Assembly (NCBI RefSeq): GCF_021183825.1
Contig: NZ_CP089211.1
Span: forward strand, 5,190,501 to 5,254,500
Origin: Sinomicrobium kalidii
Lineage (GTDB): Bacteria; Bacteroidota; Bacteroidia; Flavobacteriales; Flavobacteriaceae
Reading direction: 5' to 3'
DNA length: 64,000 bases
Part shown: piece after piece, positions 24,189 to 32,353 of the stretch
Position numbering within the stretch: the stretch's first letter is position 1
Layout: each line of letters begins with the position of its first letter
The notes under the pieces: model-generated
What the model saw: only the letters and a program-made list of their open reading frames with translations
Told to the model about the DNA's origin: nothing
Databases searched by the model: none
Program-made: the position numbers and the translations under genes

Positions 24189-26819
24189 ATGATGAATCTT
24201 TTGTGTAAAAGAGCAGGCCTCTTTATTTTCCTGATCTGTGGCTACTTGCCTGTACTAACGGCCCAGCAAGACAACATCCCGGACAATATAAAGGTGCGTC
24301 TCAACCCCGGTAGCTTACGGGCTGTACTGGAACAGGTACAGCAACAGACTTCCTATTCCTTTGCCTATAATAACGAAGAAATAGACCGGGTGGCCGATGC
24401 CGGAATAAAACAAGGCGAATACAACCTTAAAGAAATATTGAAAACACTGCAACAAAAACACCACCTTGATTTTAAAAACAGGAACAGGATAATCTATGTA
24501 AAACGAAAAAAAACCGGTACCGCCCGACAAATAAAGGGCCGTGTACTGGACGAATCCGGTAAGCCCCTTCCCCAGGCCAACGTCATTGAAAAGGGAACCT
24601 CGAACGGTGTGGTGACCGATATGAACGGTAATTTCACCACCCGGATTTCCGGGACAGACGCAGTGCTGCTCATCTCCTATCTGGGATATTTGACACGTGA
24701 AGTCCGCCCGGGGGATAAAAGTGTGATCAGCGTCAACCTTCAAGAGGACGCCGCCGTACTTGACGAGGTGGTGGTAACAGATCGCCGGAACATTACGGAA
24801 ATTAAAAAACCGCAGATGAGCGTAAACCGGCTTTCGGCAGAGCAGATCAAGCGTATTCCGGCCGTGCTCGGAGAAACCGACCCGTTAAAATCGTTACTGC
24901 AACTTCCGGGGGTGACCAATGCCGGAGAAGCTTCTTCCGGTTTTAATGTCCGCGGCGGTGCGGCCGACCAGAACCTTATCCTGCTGGACGGCTCTCCCAT
25001 GTTCAGCGATTCCCACCTTTTCGGTTTCTTTTCGGTGTTCAATGCCGATGCCATCAGTGATATGGAACTTTATAAAGGCGGTATTCCCTCGAGTTTCGGC
25101 GGTCGTGTTTCTTCCGTGCTGGACGTACACCAGAAAAACGGCGACTACCAGGACTTTCACATGAACGGCGGTATCGGGTTGATATCGAGCAGGCTATTGG
25201 CAGAAGGGCCGCTTGCAAAAGGAAAAGGTTCGTTTCTCGTTGCCGGAAGAAGCTCCTACGCCCACCTCTTTTTAAAATTGACGGACAATAACAACTCCGC
25301 ATACTTCTACGACCTGAATACCAGACTGAATTACAGGTTCAACGAAAACAATACCCTGTTTTTGTCCGGTTACTTCGGCAGGGATATTTTTGATATCGGC
25401 GACAGCTTTTCCAGTTCATACGGAAACACCATGCTCAACCTCCGGTGGAAACACGACTTTTCCGATAATCTCAGTTCCGATCTGTCAATGATCTACAGTG
25501 ACTATCGCTTTGGCCTGAACTTAAATTCCCAGGATTTTCAATGGGACAACGCTATTGAAACCTATAGCGCAAAATACGACCTGAGGCATTATTTATCGGA
25601 TAGTTTCAGCCTGCACTACGGCGGCCATGCCACTTATTACGATTTTAATCCGGGGACGTTAAAACCGGACGGCGAAGACTCCGGGATCAACTTTGAGCAG
25701 CTGGACAAAAAATATGCCCTGGAACCGGCCTTTTATATCGATGCCGAACATACGATCTCTGAGAAATTATCGGTGAGGTACGGCCTGCGGTACAGCATGT
25801 TCTATCGCTACGGACAACAGGACATCAATGTTTATGAAGATGACCGGGCCGTGGTCTTTAACCCGGATTTCCGGATCTATGAAAAAGGGATACCTGTAAG
25901 CGCAACGCATTACGGCAGCGGGGAAACCATTGCGAGTTTTGACAACCTGGAACCCCGTATAGGAATTTCGTATGCCCTGAACGACAACACCTCCATAAAA
26001 GCCAGCTACAACAGGATGTCTCAGTATTTGCACCTGCTTTCCAATACCCAGTCCCCCACGCCGATAAATATCTGGACACCCAGCGGCCCTTTTACAGAAC
26101 CACAGCTGCTGGACCAGGTAGCACTGGGGTTTTTTAAAAATTTCAGGGATGATGCCTATTCTTTGGAAACCGAAGTTTTTTATAAAAAGGTAAAAAACCG
26201 TATCGATTATATAGATGGTGCAGACCTTATTGCCAATAACGATATCGAACAGGTGATCCTGAACGGAAAAGCCCGTTCATATGGCCTGGAGGTACTGCTC
26301 CGGAAAAACACCGGAAGGCTCACCGGGTGGATCGCCTATACCCTCTCCCGTGCCGAACAACAAACCCCGGGGCGTACACCCGAAGAAACAGGGATCAACA
26401 ATGGCGACTGGTATCTGTCGCCCTACGATAAGCTGCACAACCTGTCCGTAACCGGAGGGTATGAACTGAATAACAAATGGTCGCTGGGCGGAAGCTTTAC
26501 GTTTCAGACCGGGCAACCGTACACCTACCCGAAAGGACAGTACGAGATCGGGGGGATCAGGGTACCCAATTACACATCGCGGAACGAAGACAGACTTCCC
26601 TCCTATCACCATCTGGACGTTTCGGCTACGTATACGCCGAAACCCAAAAAGAAAAAGGGCTGGCAGGGCGAATGGGTCTTTAGCATTTATAATCTGTACA
26701 GCAGGAAAAATTCGGCCTCTGTCAGTTTCCGTCCCAACGAGGACACCGGTGTTAACGAAGCAGTCCGCCTCTCCATATTCGGCATTATCCCGAGTGTAAC
26801 CTATAACTTTAAATTTTAA
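24189..26819 (+). CDS. TonB-dependent transducer/receptor with STN domain
   Basis: An 876-residue outer-membrane receptor. After a signal peptide (FIFLICGYLPVLTAQ) comes an STN (secretin/TonB N-terminal) domain at ~35-105 that should contact FecR, then CarboxypepD_reg (GRVLDESGKPLPQANV, ~115-195), the plug (LKSLLQLPGVTNAGE, GFNVRGGAADQNLILLDG, GGIPSSFGGRVSSVLDV) and the barrel ending in VTYNFKF. This sub-type, followed by DUF4249, is widespread in Bacteroidota; its substrates are not well established. The DUF4249 lipoprotein starts 4 bp downstream, so the two are co-translated. Confidence 0.92.
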   Translation: MMNLLCKRAGLFIFLICGYLPVLTAQQDNIPDNIKVRLNPGSLRAVLEQVQQQTSYSFAYNNEEIDRVADAGIKQGEYNLKEILKTLQQKHHLDFKNRNRIIYVKRKKTGTARQIKGRVLDESGKPLPQANVIEKGTSNGVVTDMNGNFTTRISGTDAVLLISYLGYLTREVRPGDKSVISVNLQEDAAVLDEVVVTDRRNITEIKKPQMSVNRLSAEQIKRIPAVLGETDPLKSLLQLPGVTNAGEASSGFNVRGGAADQNLILLDGSPMFSDSHLFGFFSVFNADAISDMELYKGGIPSSFGGRVSSVLDVHQKNGDYQDFHMNGGIGLISSRLLAEGPLAKGKGSFLVAGRSSYAHLFLKLTDNNNSAYFYDLNTRLNYRFNENNTLFLSGYFGRDIFDIGDSFSSSYGNTMLNLRWKHDFSDNLSSDLSMIYSDYRFGLNLNSQDFQWDNAIETYSAKYDLRHYLSDSFSLHYGGHATYYDFNPGTLKPDGEDSGINFEQLDKKYALEPAFYIDAEHTISEKLSVRYGLRYSMFYRYGQQDINVYEDDRAVVFNPDFRIYEKGIPVSATHYGSGETIASFDNLEPRIGISYALNDNTSIKASYNRMSQYLHLLSNTQSPTPINIWTPSGPFTEPQLLDQVALGFFKNFRDDAYSLETEVFYKKVKNRIDYIDGADLIANNDIEQVILNGKARSYGLEVLLRKNTGRLTGWIAYTLSRAEQQTPGRTPEETGINNGDWYLSPYDKLHNLSVTGGYELNNKWSLGGSFTFQTGQPYTYPKGQYEIGGIRVPNYTSRNEDRLPSYHHLDVSATYTPKPKKKKGWQGEWVFSIYNLYSRKNSASVSFRPNEDTGVNEAVRLSIFGIIPSVTYNFKF

Positions 26820-26823
26820 GCAC

Positions 26824-27636
26824 ATGGCCTCTTTTAAATATATATTTCTTTTTACAGCACTTGCATGTTTAGTTTCGTGTGAAGATGTGGTCGATATCGA
26901 CCTGGATACCGATGAGCCCCGCCTGGTCATAGATGCCGGAATAGAATGGGTAAAAGGCACCGACGGAAGCCGGCAAACCGTTAAGCTGAGCACAACTACC
27001 GGTTATTATACGTCCGACATTCCCCCGGTTTCCGGTGCCGGGGTCAATGTAGTTAACAGCAGCGGTACCGTTTTTAATTTTCGGGAAAATCCCGGAACCG
27101 GGCTGTATGTCTGTACCGATTTCGAACCCGTTATCGGGGAAACCTACGAACTGACCGTCACCGTGGACGGACAAACCTATACCGCCGGCGAAAAACTTAT
27201 GAGTGTCCCCGAAATTACGCGTATAGAGCAGGACATTGCCGCAGGGTTCCAGGAGGATGAGATTGAGGTTACATTTTATTATCAGGACAATCCCGAAGAA
27301 GACAATCACTATATGGCCAGGTTTGAAGCCGATGTTCTTGTCTATCCGGAATACGATATCGATGACGATAGATTTACGCAGGGAAATGAAATGTTCGAGA
27401 GTTTCAGTCATGAAGACCTCGAAGTCGGTGACCGTGTCGATATACGCCTGAGCGGGATTTCCGAACGTTTTGACAATTATATGTCGCTTGTCCTGGATGC
27501 AGCCGACAGCGATCCTTTCGGCACACCGCCTGCCAATGTAAGGGGAAATATTATAAATACTACCAATGAAACCGATTATGCCTATGGTTATTTCCGGCTT
27601 TCCGAAGTAGATACGACCTCGTATGTGGTGAAGTGA
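26824..27636 (+). CDS. DUF4249 lipoprotein
   Basis: A 270-residue lipoprotein with lipobox LVSC (Cys19), then an immunoglobulin-like beta-rich DUF4249 domain: ISGIS-type strands, GAGVNVVNSSGTVFNF, PVIGETYELTVTVDGQTYTA. DUF4249 proteins nearly always follow a TonB-dependent receptor with STN or CarboxypepD_reg domains and are presumed surface-exposed partners, analogous in position to SusD. Length is somewhat shorter than the usual 280-400 residues. The start is only 4 bp after the receptor stop. Confidence 0.88.
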   Translation: MASFKYIFLFTALACLVSCEDVVDIDLDTDEPRLVIDAGIEWVKGTDGSRQTVKLSTTTGYYTSDIPPVSGAGVNVVNSSGTVFNFRENPGTGLYVCTDFEPVIGETYELTVTVDGQTYTAGEKLMSVPEITRIEQDIAAGFQEDEIEVTFYYQDNPEEDNHYMARFEADVLVYPEYDIDDDRFTQGNEMFESFSHEDLEVGDRVDIRLSGISERFDNYMSLVLDAADSDPFGTPPANVRGNIINTTNETDYAYGYFRLSEVDTTSYVVK

Positions 27637-27662
27637 TTTGTTTTATCTAATCAGAATAAGTT

Positions 27663-27896
27663 ATGAAGAACGAAATTTCCATTACCGTAGAAATATTCAA
27701 AACCGATATTAAGGACCCCGTTGTGGCCGATATATGCACCCTGGTGCTCTCCCATCACTTTCCCCGTGCCCGCATCAATTTTGACCTGGAAGATCCGGAC
27801 AACATCCTGCGTGTGGAAGACCGGGATATTGCAACCGGAAAGATCATAGAATTGCTCTCTTCCATGGATATAAAATGTACGCTTTTCAACGAATGA
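27663..27896 (+). CDS. Small hypothetical protein (ferredoxin-like, HMA-like fold?)
   Basis: A 77-residue cytoplasmic protein just after the DUF4249 gene. The pattern beta (ISITVEIFKT), helix (DPVVADICTLVLSHHF), strand (RINFDLEDPDNILRVE), helix (TGKIIELLSSM), strand (IKCTLF) resembles a ferredoxin-like heavy-metal-associated domain, but the CxxC metal site is absent. It may bind a partner protein. Function unknown; co-transcription with the receptor cassette is likely. Confidence 0.6.
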   Translation: MKNEISITVEIFKTDIKDPVVADICTLVLSHHFPRARINFDLEDPDNILRVEDRDIATGKIIELLSSMDIKCTLFNE

Positions 27897-28241
27897 TCAG
27901 GGATCGGAGGCAAAGGTTGTGGGGTTTTTCACTTGTTGTAAGTTTCCGGTTTTGGTTTTGCCACGGATACACGAATGTTTTTTGGGTTGAATGTGGCAGG
28001 TGAGGTTGTATTTTAGTTATTTAGGCATCACGCATGAACTGAATAACTCATTAACTTAATAACCTGTTAACCCAACAACAGGCAATAGATGACTCTCGAT
28101 TGAGGCCAGTACAACCCTGTAACAAAAAGGAACCATTTCATAAATCGCAAGTCGCACCTCTTATGTCCTGCTGTCTTAGGTCTGAACCCCTGCAATGTCC
28201 ACAACTGTTAGGATTGATCCATGATCAGCTTTCAAAACAAA
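27897..28241. other. Gene-free stretch with a dispersed AT-rich repeat
   Basis: No gene seen. AACTGAATAACTCATTAACTT and the bases after it (about 28036-28078) closely match 15547-15588, so this is a repeat shared by two intergenic regions. Confidence 0.45.
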
Positions 28242-28265
28242 GCCCCCGGAAAAACTTCCGGGGGC
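28242..28265 (-). terminator. Rho-independent terminator of the FKBP gene
   Basis: GCCCCCGGAA and TTCCGGGGGC form a perfect 10-bp stem with a 4-nt loop; on the minus strand TTTGTTTTG follows. It lies about 80 bp past the stop. Confidence 0.8.
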
Positions 28266-28343
28266 CTGAATAATGCAGTAAAACTGTTTATTTTTTCTGT
28301 AATGGCACCGGAACTATTCCGTTCAGCATTACAGTTATATATA

Positions 28344-28772
28344 TTATTTTATCTCAACAAGTTCCAGGTCAAATACCAGATCCTGGCCGGCCAGCGGATG
28401 GTTTCCGTCAAGCACAACATGTTCTTCCTCTACCTTGGCAACACGCAACTGGTATTCCGAACCGTCAGGGTTTTTGGCGACCAGTCCCATACCTACTTCG
28501 GGAGTAATGTTTGGAGGCAGTTCTTCTTTCTTAACAGAGTGGAAAAGATCTTCACGCACTTCACCGTAGGCTTCTTCTTTAGGAACGGTCACCGTTTTCT
28601 TTTCATTGACCTCCATGTCTATAAGCCCTTGCTCAAAACCCGGAATAAGACTTCCCTGGCCCAGTTGTATCTCCAGAGGGTCCCGGTCTGCAGAGCTGTC
28701 AAACACCTGCCCGTTTGTTAATTTTCCCGTGTAATGTACTCTTACCGTGTCGTTTGCTTTTACTTTAGTCAT
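28344..28772 (-). CDS. SlyD-like FKBP-type peptidyl-prolyl isomerase
   Basis: A 142-residue cytoplasmic prolyl isomerase/chaperone. The FKBP core appears as VRVHYTGKLTNGQVFDSS at the start and GQDLVFDLELVEI at the end, with an inserted flap (IF) domain in between (EELPPNITPEVGMGL...DGNHPLAG), the hallmark of SlyD. The His/Cys-rich metal-binding tail of E. coli SlyD is missing, so folding help rather than nickel handling is the likely role. A TACCTTTG element precedes it. Confidence 0.9.
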   Translation of the reverse strand: MTKVKANDTVRVHYTGKLTNGQVFDSSADRDPLEIQLGQGSLIPGFEQGLIDMEVNEKKTVTVPKEEAYGEVREDLFHSVKKEELPPNITPEVGMGLVAKNPDGSEYQLRVAKVEEEHVVLDGNHPLAGQDLVFDLELVEIK

Positions 28773-28808
28773 AAAATCTAGTATATCAAATTTATAGTAG
28801 TTTAGCTA

Positions 28809-28816
28809 CAAAGGTA
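28809..28816 (-). promoter_or_regulatory. Candidate -7 promoter element of the FKBP gene
   Basis: Minus-strand TACCTTTG matches TAnnTTTG, 36 bp upstream of the start; a second match TAAATTTG lies closer (28787-28794). Confidence 0.5.
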
Positions 28817-28883
28817 AGATTTCTATGATACCTTCAAGGGATATCGGGGATAATTTCCTGATTTTGATATTATTTGAGCAAAC

Positions 28884-30026
28884 TCAAACCGTTATACGCC
28901 GCTTTCTTGCCGTAATTTCCCAAACCCCGGTTTTGTTGCCTTCGGCGATCACCGGGATCTCATCGTAAAGGTTAATGGTGGGGCAAATATGATAGGGCAC
29001 ACCATACAATACGTCCCCTACCCGGATATTTTCCCAGTCCTTCACCTTCAGGACACCGTGCTCTTCACTTTGGGAAAGCAATTCATATCCGCTAAGGTTT
29101 AAAAATTTCACCCTGCGGTCCACCGGGTTTTCAGCCGCTACGGCTTTATGTCCCAGGTCAATGGTAACGATTCCCCGTGCAGGTTTGGAAATAACGCGGC
29201 TTACCAGCAGTACTGCAAATTTAAACTCCTGTTCGGTAAGTTTTTCATCATATCCCCAATCCCAGAACACACAGGTACCGGGACTGCAAATCCTGTCCTC
29301 AGCCAGCCTGTGGGTGGTAAAAGCAGGTGTTCCCCCGGAAACGAGCTGCAGGTGCGGATAAGACTGTTTCAGTTCATCGTAGATGTCCTGAACATCCCGG
29401 AACCCTCTTTCCAGCTTTTCTTTCCTCACCGTGTAATCCGTATCCCTGTGATGTCCGTCATATACATGTAGTCCGTTTAATTTAAGAAACTTACACTCTT
29501 TTATTCTATCTGCAAGTTTAACTATTCCCGGACCGGGTTCTGTCCCCGACCGGTTCATCCCGTTATTGATATCTATATAAACCGGTACCTCCTTCCCCGC
29601 AGCAGAAGCTTTCGTGTTCAGCATATCTGCTGAGTAAGGATTGTCAACAATAGTATAAAAATCCGTAGCCGGAAAACGATGTATAAGGTCGAAAAAACGG
29701 TTAATTTTAGGGCCTACCAGCTGATGGGCGATCAAAACGCTTTCGGCGCTTTCTTTTGCAGCCATTTCTGCCTCGGCTATCGTGGAAGTCTTGAAGTTTT
29801 TCATACCGAATCCCATCATGCGCCGTACCACTTCAGGCATTTTATTGGTTTTCAGGTGTGGCCGCAACCGGCCTGTATCGTTATTAACCATTTTCAACAT
29901 TTGCCGCAGGTTGTGATCCAGATGACTTTCGTACAGCACAACCGAAGGCGAATCTATTTGCTGAATATCTGCTATGGCATACCAGTTTTCCATATCGCAA
30001 TTGTTTTCAGGGATTTTAGCGTTCAA
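28884..30026 (-). CDS. D-threonine aldolase-like (DSD1 family) PLP enzyme
   Basis: A 380-residue fold-type III PLP protein with an alanine-racemase-like barrel (LRPHLKTNKMPEVVRRM, carrying the PLP lysine in the HLKTNK segment) and a C-terminal beta domain ending near YDEIPVIAEGN. The pattern HVYDGHHR and PSEHG-like SEEHGVLKV with HICPTINLYD resembles D-threonine aldolase/D-serine dehydratase proteins, which use a divalent metal held by His and Cys. It would cleave D-threonine or similar beta-hydroxy-D-amino acids; the exact substrate is inferred. ATG 29993 is an alternative start. Confidence 0.85.
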   Translation of the reverse strand: MNAKIPENNCDMENWYAIADIQQIDSPSVVLYESHLDHNLRQMLKMVNNDTGRLRPHLKTNKMPEVVRRMMGFGMKNFKTSTIAEAEMAAKESAESVLIAHQLVGPKINRFFDLIHRFPATDFYTIVDNPYSADMLNTKASAAGKEVPVYIDINNGMNRSGTEPGPGIVKLADRIKECKFLKLNGLHVYDGHHRDTDYTVRKEKLERGFRDVQDIYDELKQSYPHLQLVSGGTPAFTTHRLAEDRICSPGTCVFWDWGYDEKLTEQEFKFAVLLVSRVISKPARGIVTIDLGHKAVAAENPVDRRVKFLNLSGYELLSQSEEHGVLKVKDWENIRVGDVLYGVPYHICPTINLYDEIPVIAEGNKTGVWEITARKRRITV

Positions 30027-30106
30027 AGTTAATTAAAGTAAGCTCATTTTACGCGGACTTTTTGCCTGTTTTTGACAGTCCCTGAAAAATAATAAAAAAA
30101 TAATTG

Positions 30107-30150
30107 TGTAACCGAATGGTTTTATATATATTTGTAACCGAATAGTTACA
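30107..30150 (+). promoter_or_regulatory. Promoter of the ArsR operon with doubled operator
   Basis: Two copies of an 18-bp imperfect palindrome, TGTAACCGAATGGTTTTA (30107-30124) and TGTAACCGAATAGTTACA (30133-30150), bracket the -7 element TATATTTG (30127-30134). This is the classic layout for an autorepressing ArsR-type regulator, whose gene starts at 30159. Confidence 0.7.
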
Positions 30151-30158
30151 TTAAAGAA

Positions 30159-30464
30159 ATGAGAAGGGACGTATTTCAGGCAATAGCAGACCCCAACAGG
30201 AGGGCCATAATCAATCTGCTTGCAAACAGGAAGCTCACTGTAAACCAGATCGCCGATAATTTTGAAGTGAGCAGGCCCGCCATATCCAAACACATCAAAA
30301 TACTGACGGAATGCGGCCTTGTGATCATACAGCCACAGGGCAGGGAACGGTATTGTGAGGCCAGGCTGCGAAAATTGAGGGAAGTGTCCGAATGGATCGA
30401 ACAGTACAGGAGATTCTGGAACAATAAACTGGATGCGCTCGAAGATTTTCTGGAAAACAGTTAG
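30159..30464 (+). CDS. ArsR family winged-helix repressor
   Basis: A 101-residue regulator with IADPNRRAIINLLANRKLTV, helix-turn-helix QIADNFEVSRPAISKHIKIL and wing VIIQPQGRERYCEARLRK. It lacks the cysteine-rich metal site of ArsR/SmtB sensors and belongs to the subgroup usually found with SRPBCC proteins. It heads a four-gene cluster (VOC, two SRPBCC) and presumably represses it through the doubled operator. Confidence 0.9.
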   Translation: MRRDVFQAIADPNRRAIINLLANRKLTVNQIADNFEVSRPAISKHIKILTECGLVIIQPQGRERYCEARLRKLREVSEWIEQYRRFWNNKLDALEDFLENS

Positions 30465-30530
30465 GCTCCCCTGCCCTTCTTGCCTAACACACCTGTCCGG
30501 AAGCCATTGTAAATAAAAAGACAAACCAAT

Positions 30531-30929
30531 ATGGGGCCGAAGATCAGTTTTATCACCATTGCGGTGACCGATTTGGAAAAATCCATTGATTTTTACAGAA
30601 ATGTGTTTGGCTTTCCCACCGGGGGTATCCGCGAAGGCTATGAAGACCATTGTCTGTTTGAACTTGAAGATAACTTCGGCCTGATACTTTACCGAAGGAA
30701 GGATTTTCTTCCGCTTACGGCAAAACCGGACCAAACGGAAAAATCCGCGGGGTTCATACTCAATTACACTGCGCAAAGCAAAAAGGAGGTCCGGCAAATT
30801 GTGCGGTCGGCACTGTCTTCCGGAGCCACTCCAATCGGTCAGCCGGTTGATGAAGATTGGGGCTACGCTGTGAATATTGCCGACCCTGACGGACATCAGT
30901 GGGAAATTTTAACCTCACCGCATAACTAA
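30531..30929 (+). CDS. VOC family (glyoxalase-like) protein
   Basis: A 132-residue vicinal oxygen chelate protein: ITIAVTDLEKSIDFYRNVFGF at the start (shortened here: TDLEKSIDFYRNVFGF) and GYAVNIADPDGHQWEI at the end. The HQWE motif supplies a plausible metal-binding His and Glu. The family covers glyoxalases, isomerases and resistance enzymes. Located 66 bp after the ArsR gene and upstream of two SRPBCC genes, a common co-occurrence. Confidence 0.87.
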   Translation: MGPKISFITIAVTDLEKSIDFYRNVFGFPTGGIREGYEDHCLFELEDNFGLILYRRKDFLPLTAKPDQTEKSAGFILNYTAQSKKEVRQIVRSALSSGATPIGQPVDEDWGYAVNIADPDGHQWEILTSPHN

Positions 30930-31084
30930 ACCGGACACTGAAAACCTGTTTGAAATACAGGATTGCACACAATCCGATTGCCGGCAGGCTTTCCCGGCAA
31001 ATCAGTTCCGGAATAAAAACAGTTCATTGAATACACCCGGGAAACCCGGGACATACTAAAAACCATTTAAAAAACAGATACTTT

Positions 31085-31513
31085 ATGAAAAACGATCCGT
31101 TAATCATTGAACGAACATTGAACGCCCCCGTAGAAAAGGTCTGGAAAGCCCTTACCGACAAAGATCATATGAAACAATGGTACTTCGACCTTGCCGAGTT
31201 TCATCCGGAAGTGGGATTCGAATTTCAGTTTAAGGCCGGAAAAGACGAGAAAAAATACCTTCACCTCTGCAAGATCACTGAAGTTATAGAAAACGAAAAG
31301 CTGTCCTACTCCTGGCGTTACGACGGTTATGAAGGGAATTCCCATGTCATTTTCGAATTGTTTCCGGAGGGCAGTCGAACCCGGATAAAACTCACACATG
31401 AAGGCCTCGAAACTTTCCCCGAGAGCAATCCCGACCTTGCCAAAGAAAATTTTGTACAGGGATGGACATACTTTATAGGTACTGCGCTCCCCAATTTTGT
31501 AGAGCATACATAA
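31085..31513 (+). CDS. SRPBCC (AHSA1-like) protein
   Basis: A 142-residue SRPBCC protein: IIERTLNAPVEKVWKALTD at the start, then KQWYFDLAEF, SYSWRYDGYEG, RTRIKLTHEGLETFPE and a C-terminal helix FVQGWTYFIGTAL. AHSA1-like pockets bind hydrophobic ligands; no activity can be named. Part of the ArsR-linked cluster. Confidence 0.88.
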   Translation: MKNDPLIIERTLNAPVEKVWKALTDKDHMKQWYFDLAEFHPEVGFEFQFKAGKDEKKYLHLCKITEVIENEKLSYSWRYDGYEGNSHVIFELFPEGSRTRIKLTHEGLETFPESNPDLAKENFVQGWTYFIGTALPNFVEHT

Positions 31514-31567
31514 AAAACTAACTTTAAGGGTGGAAACGATGAATATAACCTTTTAAAAACAATTAAA

Positions 31568-32041
31568 ATGGCAAAAAACAATTCGAAATGCGTAGAAGCC
31601 CAAATGCTTATCCGGAGACCACCGGCCGCTGTTTTCGAAGCATTTGTCAACCCGGAAATAACCCGGAATTTCTGGTTCACCAGGGGGAGTGGTAAACTTG
31701 AGCCCGGAAAATCCGTGACCTGGGAGTGGGAAATGTACAACCTTTCCACAACGGTTTTTGTAGAGGAAATATCGGAAAATGAGAAAATCTCCATACGGTG
31801 GGACTCCCCTCCCACCACCGTGGATTTTGAATTCACGCCTTTTGAGGACAATGCCACATATGTGGTGATAAAGAACTACGGGTTTAAAGAGAAGGGCGAC
31901 GAACTACTGAATACCATTAAAGATTCCACCGGCGGATTCACTACCGTTCTGGACGGATTAAAGGCATATCTGGAATACGGTATCCACCTGAACCTTATAG
32001 GCGATAAGTTTCCCGAAAAGAATGTACGGTACAACCGGTAA
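31568..32041 (+). CDS. SRPBCC (AHSA1-like) protein
   Basis: A 157-residue second SRPBCC protein (MLIRRPPAAVFEAFVNPEIT, FWFTRGSGKLEPG, VTWEWEMYNL, and GFTTVLDGLKAYLEYGIHLN in the C-terminal helix). It lies 54 bp after the previous SRPBCC gene and is only distantly similar to it, so this is not a recent duplication. Ligand unknown. Confidence 0.88.
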   Translation: MAKNNSKCVEAQMLIRRPPAAVFEAFVNPEITRNFWFTRGSGKLEPGKSVTWEWEMYNLSTTVFVEEISENEKISIRWDSPPTTVDFEFTPFEDNATYVVIKNYGFKEKGDELLNTIKDSTGGFTTVLDGLKAYLEYGIHLNLIGDKFPEKNVRYNR

Positions 32042-32353
32042 CAAAAACTTTCCCTGCCGGTATACGGAAATCAATATCTTAACAGATCCGGAATATGAAA
32101 GTATTTGCCGTAACAGGCAGACAAGTACGATTTGGTCAATGGGCACAGGGGTGGTGTTTTTTATTGCAAAGTAATATACAGTATAATAAAACACTCACCC
32201 GAAGTATAGCTTTAAATTAAATAGTTAGCAATAATATGTTCTTTTTTTTATAAACTACATTGGTTTGTATCCACAATTTTCCTAATTTGCAATCCCGACT
32301 GTGTGGATTTTTTCTTAAATTTATATAACCCATCGGGACTAAAATTGCAGAAG
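32042..32353. other. Gene-free stretch before the acyl-CoA ligase
   Basis: No gene or clear hairpin. CTAATTTG at about 32280-32290 is only an approximate -7 element for the downstream ligase. Confidence 0.35.
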
